Shown here: one piece after another, positions 17,744-26,691 of the stretch | Layout: each line of letters starts with the position of its first letter | Position numbering within the stretch: position 1 is the stretch's first letter | Origin: CAWDMW01 sp963803575 | GTDB lineage: Bacteria; Pseudomonadota; Alphaproteobacteria; Rickettsiales; UBA998 | Assembly: GCA_963803575.1 (NCBI GenBank) | Contig: CAWDMW010000001.1 | Coordinates: forward strand, 186,001 to 250,000 | Direction: 5' to 3' | DNA length: 64,000 nucleotides | The notes under the pieces: model-generated | Told to the model about the DNA's origin: nothing | Database searches by the model: none | Seen by the model: the letters and a program-made list of their open reading frames with translations, nothing else | Position numbers and translations under genes: made by a program

Positions 17744-18226
17744 TCATGCTCCTGCATAAAAGTTTAATAACTCATCGACATCAAATAATACTAATAACTC
17801 GTTATCCAGACGACATACACCAGAAGCAATGTCTCGCCATGCTGCGTGCATATTAACAGGTACCTTATCAACGTCTGACTCAGTTAATGACAACACATCA
17901 CCAACCGAGTCCACCATCAGACTAAATAGTTCATCATTATATTCGATCACAACGTGCATATATTTATCTGTATCACTTTCTGCCTGCATTCCAAGGCGCT
18001 TATACATATTCAGTACTGTTACAATCCGCCCACGCAGATTAAGTGAACCTTCAACCACGTGAGGGGCTAACGGTATCTTTGCCACAGACTGATCGCGTAC
18101 AACATCCTGCACGAACGTTACAGAGGCACCAAACAACTGACCATTGACACGCATGGTCACATAACTTTGCTTCTGATCCTGAACATCATCTATAAATTGG
18201 AGCACTGCTTCCTGACTCGCTGGCAT
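17744..18226 (-). CDS. cheW: chemotaxis coupling protein CheW
   Basis: Adaptor linking chemoreceptors to CheA. The protein has 160 residues and a single CheW domain: YVTMRVNGQLFGASVTFVQDVVRD, IPLAPHVVEGSLNLRGRIVTVLNMYKRLGM (the conserved NLRG motif), then VIEYNDELFSLMVDSVGDVLSL. Its start overlaps the cheA stop by one base, and cheY begins at its end. Confidence 0.94.
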   Translation of the reverse strand: MPASQEAVLQFIDDVQDQKQSYVTMRVNGQLFGASVTFVQDVVRDQSVAKIPLAPHVVEGSLNLRGRIVTVLNMYKRLGMQAESDTDKYMHVVIEYNDELFSLMVDSVGDVLSLTESDVDKVPVNMHAAWRDIASGVCRLDNELLVLFDVDELLNFYAGA

Positions 18227-20910
18227 TATGCACTCTCCTTTGCTGTTTTAGCCTGTTCCTGAGCAATAAAATTTAAGAGTTTCTCACGCTCTGTTTTTAA
18301 AACATACCCATTCATGCCACATTCTCTAACACGTCTTTCAACGGAATCGTTTGTGGTAGATGTGAAAGCGTAAATAGGCAGCTTATTGTATTTCGGGTTA
18401 GACCGGATCATCATTGCCAACTCGAACCCATCCATGACAGGCATTTCAATATCTGTCACAATCACGTCAAACTCTTGTTTTTCCAATAGTTTTAGACCAT
18501 CTTTAGCACTCGGAACAGCAACCACCTGCAAACCGACTTCTGCAAGAAACGGTACGGTCAGATTGCGAAAGAACATACTATCTTCTACTAGCATTACACG
18601 TGTATCCTGAATCTTGTGATCCACCATGATATCGCCCACTTTACCTTGCCTCATAACGCTGGAGAGCAGTTTCCCAACATCGAGCATATCGGTTGAATGG
18701 TTATTCATGACTATCGTTCCATGATACATATCATCATTCGATGCAAGCTGTACCATAGGGTCTGCGGTAACAATATCGGAAATCTCTTTGACTACTAGCC
18801 CGACAGTTTGTCCATCATAATTAAATACAATCACTTCACACTGACCTTTTGCCGGAATGACATGATCCGGTGTGGTCGTTAAACACATTAGATCGCCACG
18901 GTACTGTACAACAGGTAAACCATTAGAATACTCAATATCATCAACGTTAATCTCTTCCAGGCGCGATACCAGTTCCAGAGCAACCGCTTTTGGCGTATGA
19001 CCATCCGTATTAAACAGCAGGAAGTTTACCTTACGGTTTTGCTTACTACTTGCAGGCTTGTTGAGTGTCTGGGCTTCCAGTTCAGATTCCGTTGTTTTTG
19101 AAATTCCGTTTGGATCCAGAATCATAATCACACTACCATCACCCAGTACCGTATTTCCCGAATAAATAGGGATATCCTGCAAGCAACGTGATACGGGCTT
19201 CACGACAATTTCTTCTGTGTCGTGAATAGCGTCAACAATCAGGCCGAATTCACTTCCTCCCACCTTACAAACGGCAACAAAGGCCTCTTCAAAATTAATT
19301 TTATCTGCAATATTAATCTTAAGCACTTGCGCCAGTGAAATTAGTGGTAATAACTTCCCACGCAAGCGAAGCACAGGCGAGCGGTTTAGCGTCTCCACTT
19401 TATGGCCACTTTCTTCATCGGTTTTGACTAATTCCACAACATTGATTTGCGGCAAAGCAAACCGCTGTTTCGCTGTTTCCACAATCAGTACTGATACGAT
19501 AGCCAGTGTAAGCGGTATTTTGATATGGAATGTAGAGCCTTGGCCAGTAAACGATTCTAGTTCTACCGTTCCACCGATTTTTTCAATGTTGGTGCGCACC
19601 ACATCCATACCAACACCACGACCAGACACACTTGTCACATGTTCCGCAGTAGAAAATCCAGGCTTAAAGATATACTGAATGATCTGGTTTTCATTCATCA
19701 CATCCAGTTCTTCCTGCGTACCAAGACCATTCTCAAGAATCTTTTGCTTCACGCGGTCAACGTTAACCCCACGACCATCATCAGCAATTTGAATGATAAT
19801 ATGTCCACCTTCATGGAACGCACTTAATGTGACTGTACCTTGCTCCGGTTTATCGTTAGCCACGCGATCGTCAGGTCTTTCCAACCCATGATCGCAGGAG
19901 TTACGTACCATGTGCGTCAGCGGATCTTTAATCATCTCTAAAAGCTGGCGATCCAGCTCTGTTTCAGAACCAATCATTTTTAGTTCGATTTTCTTTTTTA
20001 ATTCAATAGATAAATCACGAATGAGGCGAGGAAACTTTGCCCATGCATTGCTGATAGGCTGCATTCGAGTTTTCATCACGCCTTCCTGCAATTCCGTCGT
20101 AATATGGCTTAAATGCTGTAGAGGTGTCGTGAAGTCATCATTGTCTTTGGAACGCGCAAGCTGCAAAAGCTGGTTGCGTGTTAATACGAGTTCACCCACC
20201 ATTTGCATCAGGTTTTCTAAGACACTTAGATTAACACGTATAGTTTGATTGCTGTTATTTGAAGCAGAGGACGCAGGAGATTCTTTTGGTTTAGGCGGTG
20301 CAGGTGGCGCTGCTTGCGGCTTCGGCGGCGCCGCTTTGGCTGCGGGTGGTGGTGCGGGCGTTTCATTTTCAACAATTTCTTCCGGCACTGCTTCAGTTGC
20401 TACCGATGAATCCGGTTCAGGCGCCAGTGGCGTTGCTTCAAGATCAGCCATCAGCGCATCAATATCACTATTAGCTTCCTCGGCTGTAGGTTGTGCTACC
20501 TCTGCTCCTTGCGTAGGTTCTGACGTAGCTCCGTTTGAATCAGCGAATGCATTTAAACGCCTCATCAAATCCGTGTCATCACCTTCAGGCTCCTGCGCAT
20601 TATCAGAAAGATAATCCATGATTTCTTTGATGCGATCCAGTGCCTCAAGCACTAACGAGATTGCTTGCGGTGTAACAGGAATTTCTTTATCACGTACCTT
20701 ACCCAGCACGTTCTCACCGGCATGAGCCACAGACTCAAGACGTGGCAGCCCAAGAAAACCGCATGTGCCTTTAATCGTATGAACCAGACGAAAAATATTA
20801 CCTAAAATTTCAAAATCATCCGGATTCTGCTCAAGCTTTACCAGCTCTAAGTCCAGTGTAGATAAGCTTTCCGATGTTTCTGTAATAAATTCGGCAATCA
20901 GATCATCCAT
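18226..20910 (-). CDS. cheA: hybrid chemotaxis histidine kinase CheA with second CheW-like and receiver domains
   Basis: An 894-residue kinase. The Hpt (P1) domain covers about 1-105 with phospho-His44 in LVHTIKGTCGFLG; a Pro/Ala/Glu-rich linker without a clear P2 domain spans about 115-220; the dimerisation domain follows (IRVNLSVLENLMQMVGELVLTRNQL). The ATP-binding domain has N box MVRNSCDHGLE, G1 IADDGRG and G2 GRGVGMDVV. The first CheW-type domain is about 475-610 (LRGKLLPLISL), a second CheW-like domain about 630-765 (VVQYRGDLMCL), and a C-terminal receiver about 770-890 has acceptor Asp820 (VTDIEMPVMDG). Such extended hybrids are known in alphaproteobacteria; here the architecture may allow internal phosphate buffering. 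Confidence 0.94.
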   Translation of the reverse strand: MDDLIAEFITETSESLSTLDLELVKLEQNPDDFEILGNIFRLVHTIKGTCGFLGLPRLESVAHAGENVLGKVRDKEIPVTPQAISLVLEALDRIKEIMDYLSDNAQEPEGDDTDLMRRLNAFADSNGATSEPTQGAEVAQPTAEEANSDIDALMADLEATPLAPEPDSSVATEAVPEEIVENETPAPPPAAKAAPPKPQAAPPAPPKPKESPASSASNNSNQTIRVNLSVLENLMQMVGELVLTRNQLLQLARSKDNDDFTTPLQHLSHITTELQEGVMKTRMQPISNAWAKFPRLIRDLSIELKKKIELKMIGSETELDRQLLEMIKDPLTHMVRNSCDHGLERPDDRVANDKPEQGTVTLSAFHEGGHIIIQIADDGRGVNVDRVKQKILENGLGTQEELDVMNENQIIQYIFKPGFSTAEHVTSVSGRGVGMDVVRTNIEKIGGTVELESFTGQGSTFHIKIPLTLAIVSVLIVETAKQRFALPQINVVELVKTDEESGHKVETLNRSPVLRLRGKLLPLISLAQVLKINIADKINFEEAFVAVCKVGGSEFGLIVDAIHDTEEIVVKPVSRCLQDIPIYSGNTVLGDGSVIMILDPNGISKTTESELEAQTLNKPASSKQNRKVNFLLFNTDGHTPKAVALELVSRLEEINVDDIEYSNGLPVVQYRGDLMCLTTTPDHVIPAKGQCEVIVFNYDGQTVGLVVKEISDIVTADPMVQLASNDDMYHGTIVMNNHSTDMLDVGKLLSSVMRQGKVGDIMVDHKIQDTRVMLVEDSMFFRNLTVPFLAEVGLQVVAVPSAKDGLKLLEKQEFDVIVTDIEMPVMDGFELAMMIRSNPKYNKLPIYAFTSTTNDSVERRVRECGMNGYVLKTEREKLLNFIAQEQAKTAKESA

Positions 20911-20936
20911 GTTATGTTCATCCTTTTAGGTAGGTT

Positions 20937-21560
20937 TCAGGTACCATACCGTAAAAGACATGAGGATTCGTTAACGTCCAATGTGAGCGATGCGCTTTTT
21001 TCCGCTACTAATAATGCAGTATAATAAGCCTGAACAGTCTTAGTGTCAGGCTTATGTGCAGCAGGTTGCATGATAGCTTCACGCAAATGACTATCACAAC
21101 GTATGTCGGTACCGCTGGCATTTACTTCCATAATTTGTTCGGACAATGTTACATGCAATTCCCCTCCCCGTATCAGGGTCAGGCCTGCAAACAGCATCAA
21201 ATTATACAATATCTGGCACTCATCCTGTAACAGCGTGGCATGATGTATTTGCCAGTGTAGCGTGATGCGACTGCTTGCGTAAAAATTCTCAATGAGTGCC
21301 TGATTTTCGTGGACATTCACCGTATCCGCGCCTTTAAGCAACCCATAAGCATAACGATAAAACTGTATCCGATGAACGGCCTGCTGGGCGCTGGAAGCGA
21401 TGAGTTCCATTGCTTGTCCCTGCATTGCTTTGTCCTGCTCTATGAACTCCACACCATTATTAATTGCCCCCACAGGGCCTGTAATGTCATGGGAGAAACG
21501 TGTTATCATTAAACGGCTTAGTTCAAGCGGCGAAAGGGTCGAAGATAAAGTAGGTATCAT
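20937..21560 (-). CDS. chpT: ChpT-type histidine phosphotransferase
   Basis: A 207-residue protein matching the ChpT/HisKA-like dimeric phosphotransferase family: LMITRFSHDITGPVGAINNGVEF at about 17-38, with phospho-His24 followed by Asp, then the second helix AMELIASSAQQAVHRIQFYRYAYG. The C-terminal part is a degenerate ATPase-like domain. In Caulobacter, ChpT passes phosphate from CckA to CtrA and CpdR. Here it is the first gene of the che block, 26 bases upstream of cheA. Whether it serves the CtrA relay, CheA, or both cannot be told from sequence. Confidence 0.8.
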   Translation of the reverse strand: MIPTLSSTLSPLELSRLMITRFSHDITGPVGAINNGVEFIEQDKAMQGQAMELIASSAQQAVHRIQFYRYAYGLLKGADTVNVHENQALIENFYASSRITLHWQIHHATLLQDECQILYNLMLFAGLTLIRGGELHVTLSEQIMEVNASGTDIRCDSHLREAIMQPAAHKPDTKTVQAYYTALLVAEKSASLTLDVNESSCLLRYGT

Positions 21561-21609
21561 TCGTTATTTGTAAGCGCTAAGTGTAAAGTATTAGTGAATA
21601 TAGTTAAGG

Positions 21610-22395
21610 CTACACAGAATCCCGTGTAAATACATAATGTGTCTCATCCGATAAATCGTCACGATACTCATAACCTGCCATGTTAAAATGCTTGATTCCT
21701 TGGTGATTATCCACATGGTGATTCACCACATAATCAACCATCATGCCACGCGCTTTTTTAGCGTAAATTCCTATGGTTCGGTAGCCATCTTGCTTCTTTT
21801 CTTTGAAATCGACGGTAATGTAGCGACCGCAAAGTGCTTGCTTGTCAATTACCTTACTATATTCCTGTGAGGCCAGATCAATCGTTACCGGCTCGTCTTT
21901 CGTCGCTAACAGATGATTTAATTCTGCGGTAACGGAGTCGCTCCAGAATGCATACAGATTCTCACCCGCCCTATTATGTAACTTCGTTCCCATCTCCAAC
22001 CGATAAGGATACAGATAATCTAATGGCCGCAACACACCATATAATCCTGATAAAATACGAACGTGGTTGTTCAAAAATGTAAGCTTATCATTCTCATAAT
22101 GATCCAGCTGAATCGGCTGATAGACATCTCCTTTAAATGAAAATATCGCTGGCTTCGCGTTGTGATGGTCTAATGGAACAGAAAAATCCTGATAACGGCG
22201 CACGTTAAGTGCCGCTATTTTTTCGCTCACGCCCATGAGTTCTTTAATATCATCAATATTATGTGCTTGAAGCAACGACACCAGATACGCTGCTTTATCA
22301 ATCAATGCCGGAGTCGATAACGGCATTGATTGACTCGCTGGATGAGTCAGCGGTGACTCATCCAGCGTTTTTGCTGGCGAAATAAGTAACAACAT
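21610..22395 (-). CDS. yaaA: peroxide stress protein YaaA
   Basis: A 261-residue DUF328/YaaA protein, linked in E. coli to lowering free iron and protecting DNA during peroxide stress. The diagnostic N-terminus MLLLISPAKTLDESPL and the central blocks FSFKGDVYQPI, HVRILSGLYGVLRPLD, YRLEMGTKLHN and KKARGMMVDYV are present. Codons for residues about 10-20 contain a perfect 14-bp inverted repeat (see separate entry). It is 15 bases downstream of hpf on the same strand. Confidence 0.94.
   Translation of the reverse strand: MLLLISPAKTLDESPLTHPASQSMPLSTPALIDKAAYLVSLLQAHNIDDIKELMGVSEKIAALNVRRYQDFSVPLDHHNAKPAIFSFKGDVYQPIQLDHYENDKLTFLNNHVRILSGLYGVLRPLDYLYPYRLEMGTKLHNRAGENLYAFWSDSVTAELNHLLATKDEPVTIDLASQEYSKVIDKQALCGRYITVDFKEKKQDGYRTIGIYAKKARGMMVDYVVNHHVDNHQGIKHFNMAGYEYRDDLSDETHYVFTRDSV
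22336..22367 (+). terminator. terminator-like perfect hairpin inside yaaA
   Basis: On the plus strand CGCTGGATGAGTCA-GCGG-TGACTCATCCAGCG forms a perfect 14-bp stem with a 4-base loop and is followed at once by TTTTT. This is the form of a strong Rho-independent terminator, yet it lies within the yaaA reading frame, antisense to it. In the yaaA mRNA the same hairpin would form just after the start codon. Terminator activity is inferred from shape only. Confidence 0.55.
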
Positions 22396-22410
22396 ACGTT
22401 GTACTTAAAC

Positions 22411-23010
22411 TTAAGCGGCTTTCACCATTTTAGCTTCATCCAACAGCGGATCTACCCAGGAAATGTTCCCGTCCGTGCGACGATATAGTACATTAATCCG
22501 GTTGTTTGCTTCATTGATAAACACAAGTGCAGGTAATTCGCCCAAATCCATCCGCATTACTGCGTGACTCACCGTCAGATGCTCAATGTGAGTCGTTTGC
22601 TCGGCAATCACAAGCGGATTATCCCCTACATCTTCATTAGATTCTTCTGAGGAAATAACATATTGCGTACCAGCCATAAGCTGCATTTCTGCTTTATCAT
22701 TACGTGCGCTGTGATGCTTGGTAATCTGACGCTTATAGCGACGCAACTGCTTTTCAATCTTCTCTGCCGCTGCATCAAACGTTGCATAAGGATCCATACC
22801 ATCTGTACGGGATTTTAACGACAGGCCTGCATGGGTACCAATATTACCCGAAATATCCACACGGAACGCGTGTCCCTCTTTGGAAAGCACTACTTTAATC
22901 GCATTCACGCGGTCTATGTATTTGGATATGGATAGAGCCAGCTTTTCTTCAATATGCTTGCGAAGTGACTCGCCTACGCTTACTTGCTTGCCAGATACGA
23001 TGATTTCCAT
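22411..23010 (-). CDS. hpf: ribosome hibernation promoting factor, long form
   Basis: A 199-residue protein that binds 30S subunits and promotes 100S ribosome dimers in stationary phase. The N-terminal S30AE domain (1-110) begins MEIIVSGKQVSVGESLRKHIEEKL and contains YATFDAAAEKIEKQLRRYK. The C-terminal domain (about 135-190) has the long-HPF dimerisation motif PALVFINEANNRINVLYRRTDG. Length places it in the long class. A 95-base upstream gap suggests its own promoter. Confidence 0.94.
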   Translation of the reverse strand: MEIIVSGKQVSVGESLRKHIEEKLALSISKYIDRVNAIKVVLSKEGHAFRVDISGNIGTHAGLSLKSRTDGMDPYATFDAAAEKIEKQLRRYKRQITKHHSARNDKAEMQLMAGTQYVISSEESNEDVGDNPLVIAEQTTHIEHLTVSHAVMRMDLGELPALVFINEANNRINVLYRRTDGNISWVDPLLDEAKMVKAA

Positions 23011-23105
23011 AGATGCTTCTCCAGATGTCTATATTATAACATCTTGATAATACCACGAATCTGGCCATATCATCAATAAATTTTCACGTTCAACTGTGAC
23101 CTGTT

Positions 23106-23726
23106 TCAGGCATGTCCGGCAAAGGGGGAGAACCTTGTCATATCCACACCCAGCATCTTGGCAGACAGTGAGTATTTATCAAGATTGTCAGCATGAAACA
23201 GTAAAGAGGTACATGCAGGAGCGGTGATCCAGCAATTTGCTTCAATTTCACGCTCAAGCTGCCCCGTTCCCCATCCGGCATAACCAGCACATATCTGGAA
23301 ATGGCCAGGGCCTGATCCGGTAAGAATATCACGGAACACACGAGCGCTGGACGTAACACACACACCACTTGCCTGAAGCAAGGTATCATCTGTCTGGTAG
23401 TCATCACTATGCAAGATAAAGCCACGGTTCTCTTCTACAGGCCCGCCATAAAACATAGGGAACTCAAGATGATCGTCATTGTAAGGCAATTCAAGATGCT
23501 TATATATATGCTCGTAATCAACGGTTTCCATCGTTTTGTTAATCATCAACCCCATAGCACCACCCTGATTATGTGCCATCAGGTAAATAACCGACTGCGA
23601 AAACAACCCCTCACTCATTGACGGTGTAGCTATCAGTAGTTGCCCCTCATAATACCCTTCACCTGATGTGTCAGCGATACGGTGATCGAAGGTAATCACA
23701 TCATCTTTTGAGGCGTACATGGTCAT
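23106..23726 (-). CDS. YqgE/AlgH family protein (DUF179)
   Basis: A 206-residue protein with the YqgE signature GQLLIATPSMSEGLFSQSVIYLMAHNQGGAMGLMINK, the FPMFYGGPVEENRGFILHS segment, and FQICAGYAGWGTGQLEREIEANCW. Function is poorly defined; AlgH was described as a regulator of alginate in Pseudomonas. It has no signal peptide and is separated from hpf and ygfZ by short gaps. Confidence 0.92.
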   Translation of the reverse strand: MTMYASKDDVITFDHRIADTSGEGYYEGQLLIATPSMSEGLFSQSVIYLMAHNQGGAMGLMINKTMETVDYEHIYKHLELPYNDDHLEFPMFYGGPVEENRGFILHSDDYQTDDTLLQASGVCVTSSARVFRDILTGSGPGHFQICAGYAGWGTGQLEREIEANCWITAPACTSLLFHADNLDKYSLSAKMLGVDMTRFSPFAGHA

Positions 23727-23810
23727 AGGCGTTTACTGTGTCTCTTAAGTTACTCTTTAAGTATAAATAGTACATTTTTAGCCAAAGTAACAGGAGAATT
23801 TTATCTTATT

Positions 23811-24653
23811 TTATGTCTTTTCCTGTTGCGATGGCCACCATGCAGGACGAACTGCCTGAATGACCTGCTGATCGCCCACATAAATTACTGTAGAGTCTAT
23901 TGTCTCTACTGCCGCGTCGCGTATCAGTGCCAAACCAGTGCAGCCATATGATGAGCGCATCTCTCCTACTTCGCGATCTTCCTGCATAAGTGTTGTTCCA
24001 TATGGCGGCAGTGGAATCGCCGATGTAACCTGGTATAGATGCTTTTTCAGATTACCGCGATATTTCGTTCGTGCAGTCACTTCCTGCCCCACATAACACC
24101 CTTTATGAAAATCAATCGCGTGGAGATGGTCATAGCCTAGCTCCAGCAGCAGTGATTTATCCTGAACTGCATCCTGCGCACCATCCGGCACCCCTAAAGA
24201 TAGACGATGCTCATTATACGCTACAGCATCCTGCGAATTTTTCGGTATATTAGGTGTAGCGATGCGCCATCCCATTGACATTATGCGCGGATCGCGGTAG
24301 GCTATGCCGCCAGAAGCAAGATCGGGCATCTCATCTGCCATGCTTGCTAACGCTGACCAATCAGCTATTGGTGTAATATGCATGTCTGCACGCAAACGGT
24401 ACATGGTCAGCTTTTTGATAAGTGCCTCAGCGTAGCACTTATCTATATCCAGCAAGTATCCGTCTGCATCACGTATCAGAAAGAAGTCGAATAAAAACTT
24501 ACCCTGCGGCGTCAGTAACGCGCTAAACATCGCCGGCTCTGTCTCTAGCGTATCCATATTGTTGGTAATGATACCCTGCAATAGTTTTCGGGTATCATTG
24601 CCCTGCAATCGAATCAACGTACGGGTGGACAGGTGGTGGTAAGGTGTATGCAT
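23811..24653 (-). CDS. ygfZ: folate-binding Fe-S cluster repair protein YgfZ
   Basis: A 280-residue GcvT-like protein that helps maintain some iron-sulfur enzymes with tetrahydrofolate. The invariant motif KGCYVGQEVTAR with its cysteine is present at about 188-199. Other family segments are LIRLQGNDTRKLLQGIITNN, MFSALLTPQGKFLFDFF and LGYDHLHAIDFH. It starts 9 bases after the glycosyltransferase stop, so it is probably the last gene of the LPS operon transcript. Confidence 0.93.
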   Translation of the reverse strand: MHTPYHHLSTRTLIRLQGNDTRKLLQGIITNNMDTLETEPAMFSALLTPQGKFLFDFFLIRDADGYLLDIDKCYAEALIKKLTMYRLRADMHITPIADWSALASMADEMPDLASGGIAYRDPRIMSMGWRIATPNIPKNSQDAVAYNEHRLSLGVPDGAQDAVQDKSLLLELGYDHLHAIDFHKGCYVGQEVTARTKYRGNLKKHLYQVTSAIPLPPYGTTLMQEDREVGEMRSSYGCTGLALIRDAAVETIDSTVIYVGDQQVIQAVRPAWWPSQQEKT

Positions 24654-24662
24654 AATATTCTA

Positions 24663-25718
24663 TCACATAGCGCAATCTGATGACGAATCAAGGCATGACT
24701 GTAACGCATCATGAATGGCACGCGCACGAACCGGTATGTCATATGTAGATTTCACATGTTCGTAAGCCTGCTTTGCTAAGTGCTGCCCCATATCGGGAGA
24801 ATGAATCAGCGTGGATATTGCACGAGTCATGGATTCAGGATCACCAGCAGGAATTACGAGGCCATGACGTGCATCGGCCAAAATGTCTGAAGGGCCTTCT
24901 GTTGCCGTCGCAATCACTGGCACACCAGCAGCCATGGCTTCAATCAATACAATACCAAACGGTTCATGACGTGATGGAAGGCAAAATATATCTATTGACC
25001 GATACCATTGTCGGGTATCTTTAATCCAATCGATGATGCTGACCTGATCGTTTAACGATAGTTCGGTAAGTAACGCTTGCAAAGCAGCCTTCTCTTCACC
25101 TTCTCCACCCAGTGTTGCCGTAAAAGGGATACCCTGATCGCGTAAGCCTGCAAGTGCTCTCAACCAATCGTCAAATCCTTTCTTTTTCACCAGCCTTCCC
25201 ATTGCCCCAATGTGCACCGGGCGTTGGAAGACATATGAACGCTCTGGCAATGATGCAGGTACTTGCACCATGTTGGGCATATGGTGACAAGATTCAGGCT
25301 TCACACCGCGAGCAATCAACGCATCGCGCATATGGTGCGTGATACAAAAAACAACATCTGCTTTATGTGTATGCTGCATATGATAATTATGTTGCAGGGC
25401 AATCAGAGGGATATTGGGGATGTTTGCCAAAGCTGCAAGCTGCAATGCACGATTTCCATGTACCAGTACACATTGCGAACGATGCGACCGTATCTGCTGA
25501 CGTATGCGCCGCCCGGCCAGCCTGTCCCAGCTTCCCCATTGTCGCAAACGATGGTGTTGTATTGCAGGTGACAGGCTCTCAGCAAGTAACGGAGCCATAT
25601 GCTGATCTGTGATGTAACACACATTATTACCCTGACTCGCTAAAGCATTGGCATAATCGGTACCAGCCTGTTCAATGCCACCCTGTTTGCGTGAAAGCAT
25701 CATATTAGCGATTCGCAT
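24663..25718 (-). CDS. GT4 family glycosyltransferase (LPS core type)
   Basis: A 351-residue GT-B glycosyltransferase. The N-terminal domain begins MRIANMMLSRKQGGIEQAGTDYANAL; the C-terminal nucleotide-sugar site has GRLVKKKGFDDWLRAL, GEGEEKAALQALL, FCLPSRHEPFGIVLIEAMAAGVPVIAT and the EPFG...E pattern of GT4. It overlaps lpxK by 14 bases, so it probably adds a sugar to the LPS inner core. Donor and acceptor cannot be read from sequence. Confidence 0.9.
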   Translation of the reverse strand: MRIANMMLSRKQGGIEQAGTDYANALASQGNNVCYITDQHMAPLLAESLSPAIQHHRLRQWGSWDRLAGRRIRQQIRSHRSQCVLVHGNRALQLAALANIPNIPLIALQHNYHMQHTHKADVVFCITHHMRDALIARGVKPESCHHMPNMVQVPASLPERSYVFQRPVHIGAMGRLVKKKGFDDWLRALAGLRDQGIPFTATLGGEGEEKAALQALLTELSLNDQVSIIDWIKDTRQWYRSIDIFCLPSRHEPFGIVLIEAMAAGVPVIATATEGPSDILADARHGLVIPAGDPESMTRAISTLIHSPDMGQHLAKQAYEHVKSTYDIPVRARAIHDALQSCLDSSSDCAM

Positions 25719-26691
25719 TTGACCATCCTTTCATCCACGCCAACCCTGACGATAAAGCATCTTCCGGACGTATTGTAAGCGTAATTGGTACGACATGCAC
25801 ATGCTCACGCCACTTAGCACTCAACCGAACCGCATCCTTTTGCGTTGTTACAAGTACTGCATCATGCTGTTTGGCCAGTGCCAGCAAATCATTCATATCC
25901 TCATTACTATAAGGGTGGTGATCTGCAAAATCACGGGTTGCACAAACTAATACATTATGTTCACGCAATGTATTGTAAAATTTCTCAGGGCGGCCAATGC
26001 CGCAAAAAGCAACCACTGGTCGCGCATGCAATGATGCTGGTATGCACGGTATAATAGTTCCTGTCCATTGTGGAATATGAAACGGGATTGTGCGAGACAG
26101 CTTAGTCACGTCTTCCCCAATCATTAAGGTAATATCAGCACGCTTCAAAGCTGCCTTCAATGGTTCCCGCAATGCCCCAGCTGGCAAAAGATAACCATTC
26201 CCCACACCAAACCCACCATCCATCACCAATATGGAACATGTTTTCGCTAAAGAAGGATTCTGCCATCCATCATCCATCACCACACAATCCGCACCAGCCT
26301 GCATGGCTGCCTCGAGGGAATCACGCCGATCCACCCCTACCCAGCATGGCGCGTGGCTGGCCAGCAGGAGTGGTTCATCACCTGTTTGGGTACTGGTATG
26401 ACACGCCAGATTCACTTGGGTGGTGTTTTTCAGCTTGCCACCGTAACCACGTGTGAGAATATGGGGTGTGTAGCCTTGCTGTTGAAGATATGTCACCAGC
26501 GCAATAACGGTAGGCGTTTTGCCAGCACCACCTGCCACGGCATTGCCGACGCAAATAACAGGTATATCCACTTTTAGTGGTCGAATAACGATACGCCTGA
26601 TAAAGCCCGCCAAATAATATATCCATGATACAGGTATCAACATTAGAGCAACGATACTGTAACGCTGCATCCAGAAAGATGGCTGAAACAT
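25705..26691 (-). CDS. lpxK: tetraacyldisaccharide 4'-kinase
   Basis: Phosphorylates the 4' position of the lipid A disaccharide at the inner-membrane surface. The protein has 328 residues with an N-terminal membrane helix (about 12-30), P-loop GGAGKTP (54-60) in VICVGNAVAGGAGKTP, ILTRGYGG, GDEPLLLA, the Walker B-like VMDDGWQNPSL, and FCGIGRPEKFYNTL. Full length. It overlaps waaA by one base and the downstream glycosyltransferase by 14 bases. Confidence 0.95.
   Translation of the reverse strand: MFQPSFWMQRYSIVALMLIPVSWIYYLAGFIRRIVIRPLKVDIPVICVGNAVAGGAGKTPTVIALVTYLQQQGYTPHILTRGYGGKLKNTTQVNLACHTSTQTGDEPLLLASHAPCWVGVDRRDSLEAAMQAGADCVVMDDGWQNPSLAKTCSILVMDGGFGVGNGYLLPAGALREPLKAALKRADITLMIGEDVTKLSRTIPFHIPQWTGTIIPCIPASLHARPVVAFCGIGRPEKFYNTLREHNVLVCATRDFADHHPYSNEDMNDLLALAKQHDAVLVTTQKDAVRLSAKWREHVHVVPITLTIRPEDALSSGLAWMKGWSNANR

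Noticed and set aside
20249..20614. 121-codon Gly/Ala-rich plus-strand ORF
   Set aside because: It is the complement of the Pro/Ala-rich linker of cheA, which creates long antisense frames.
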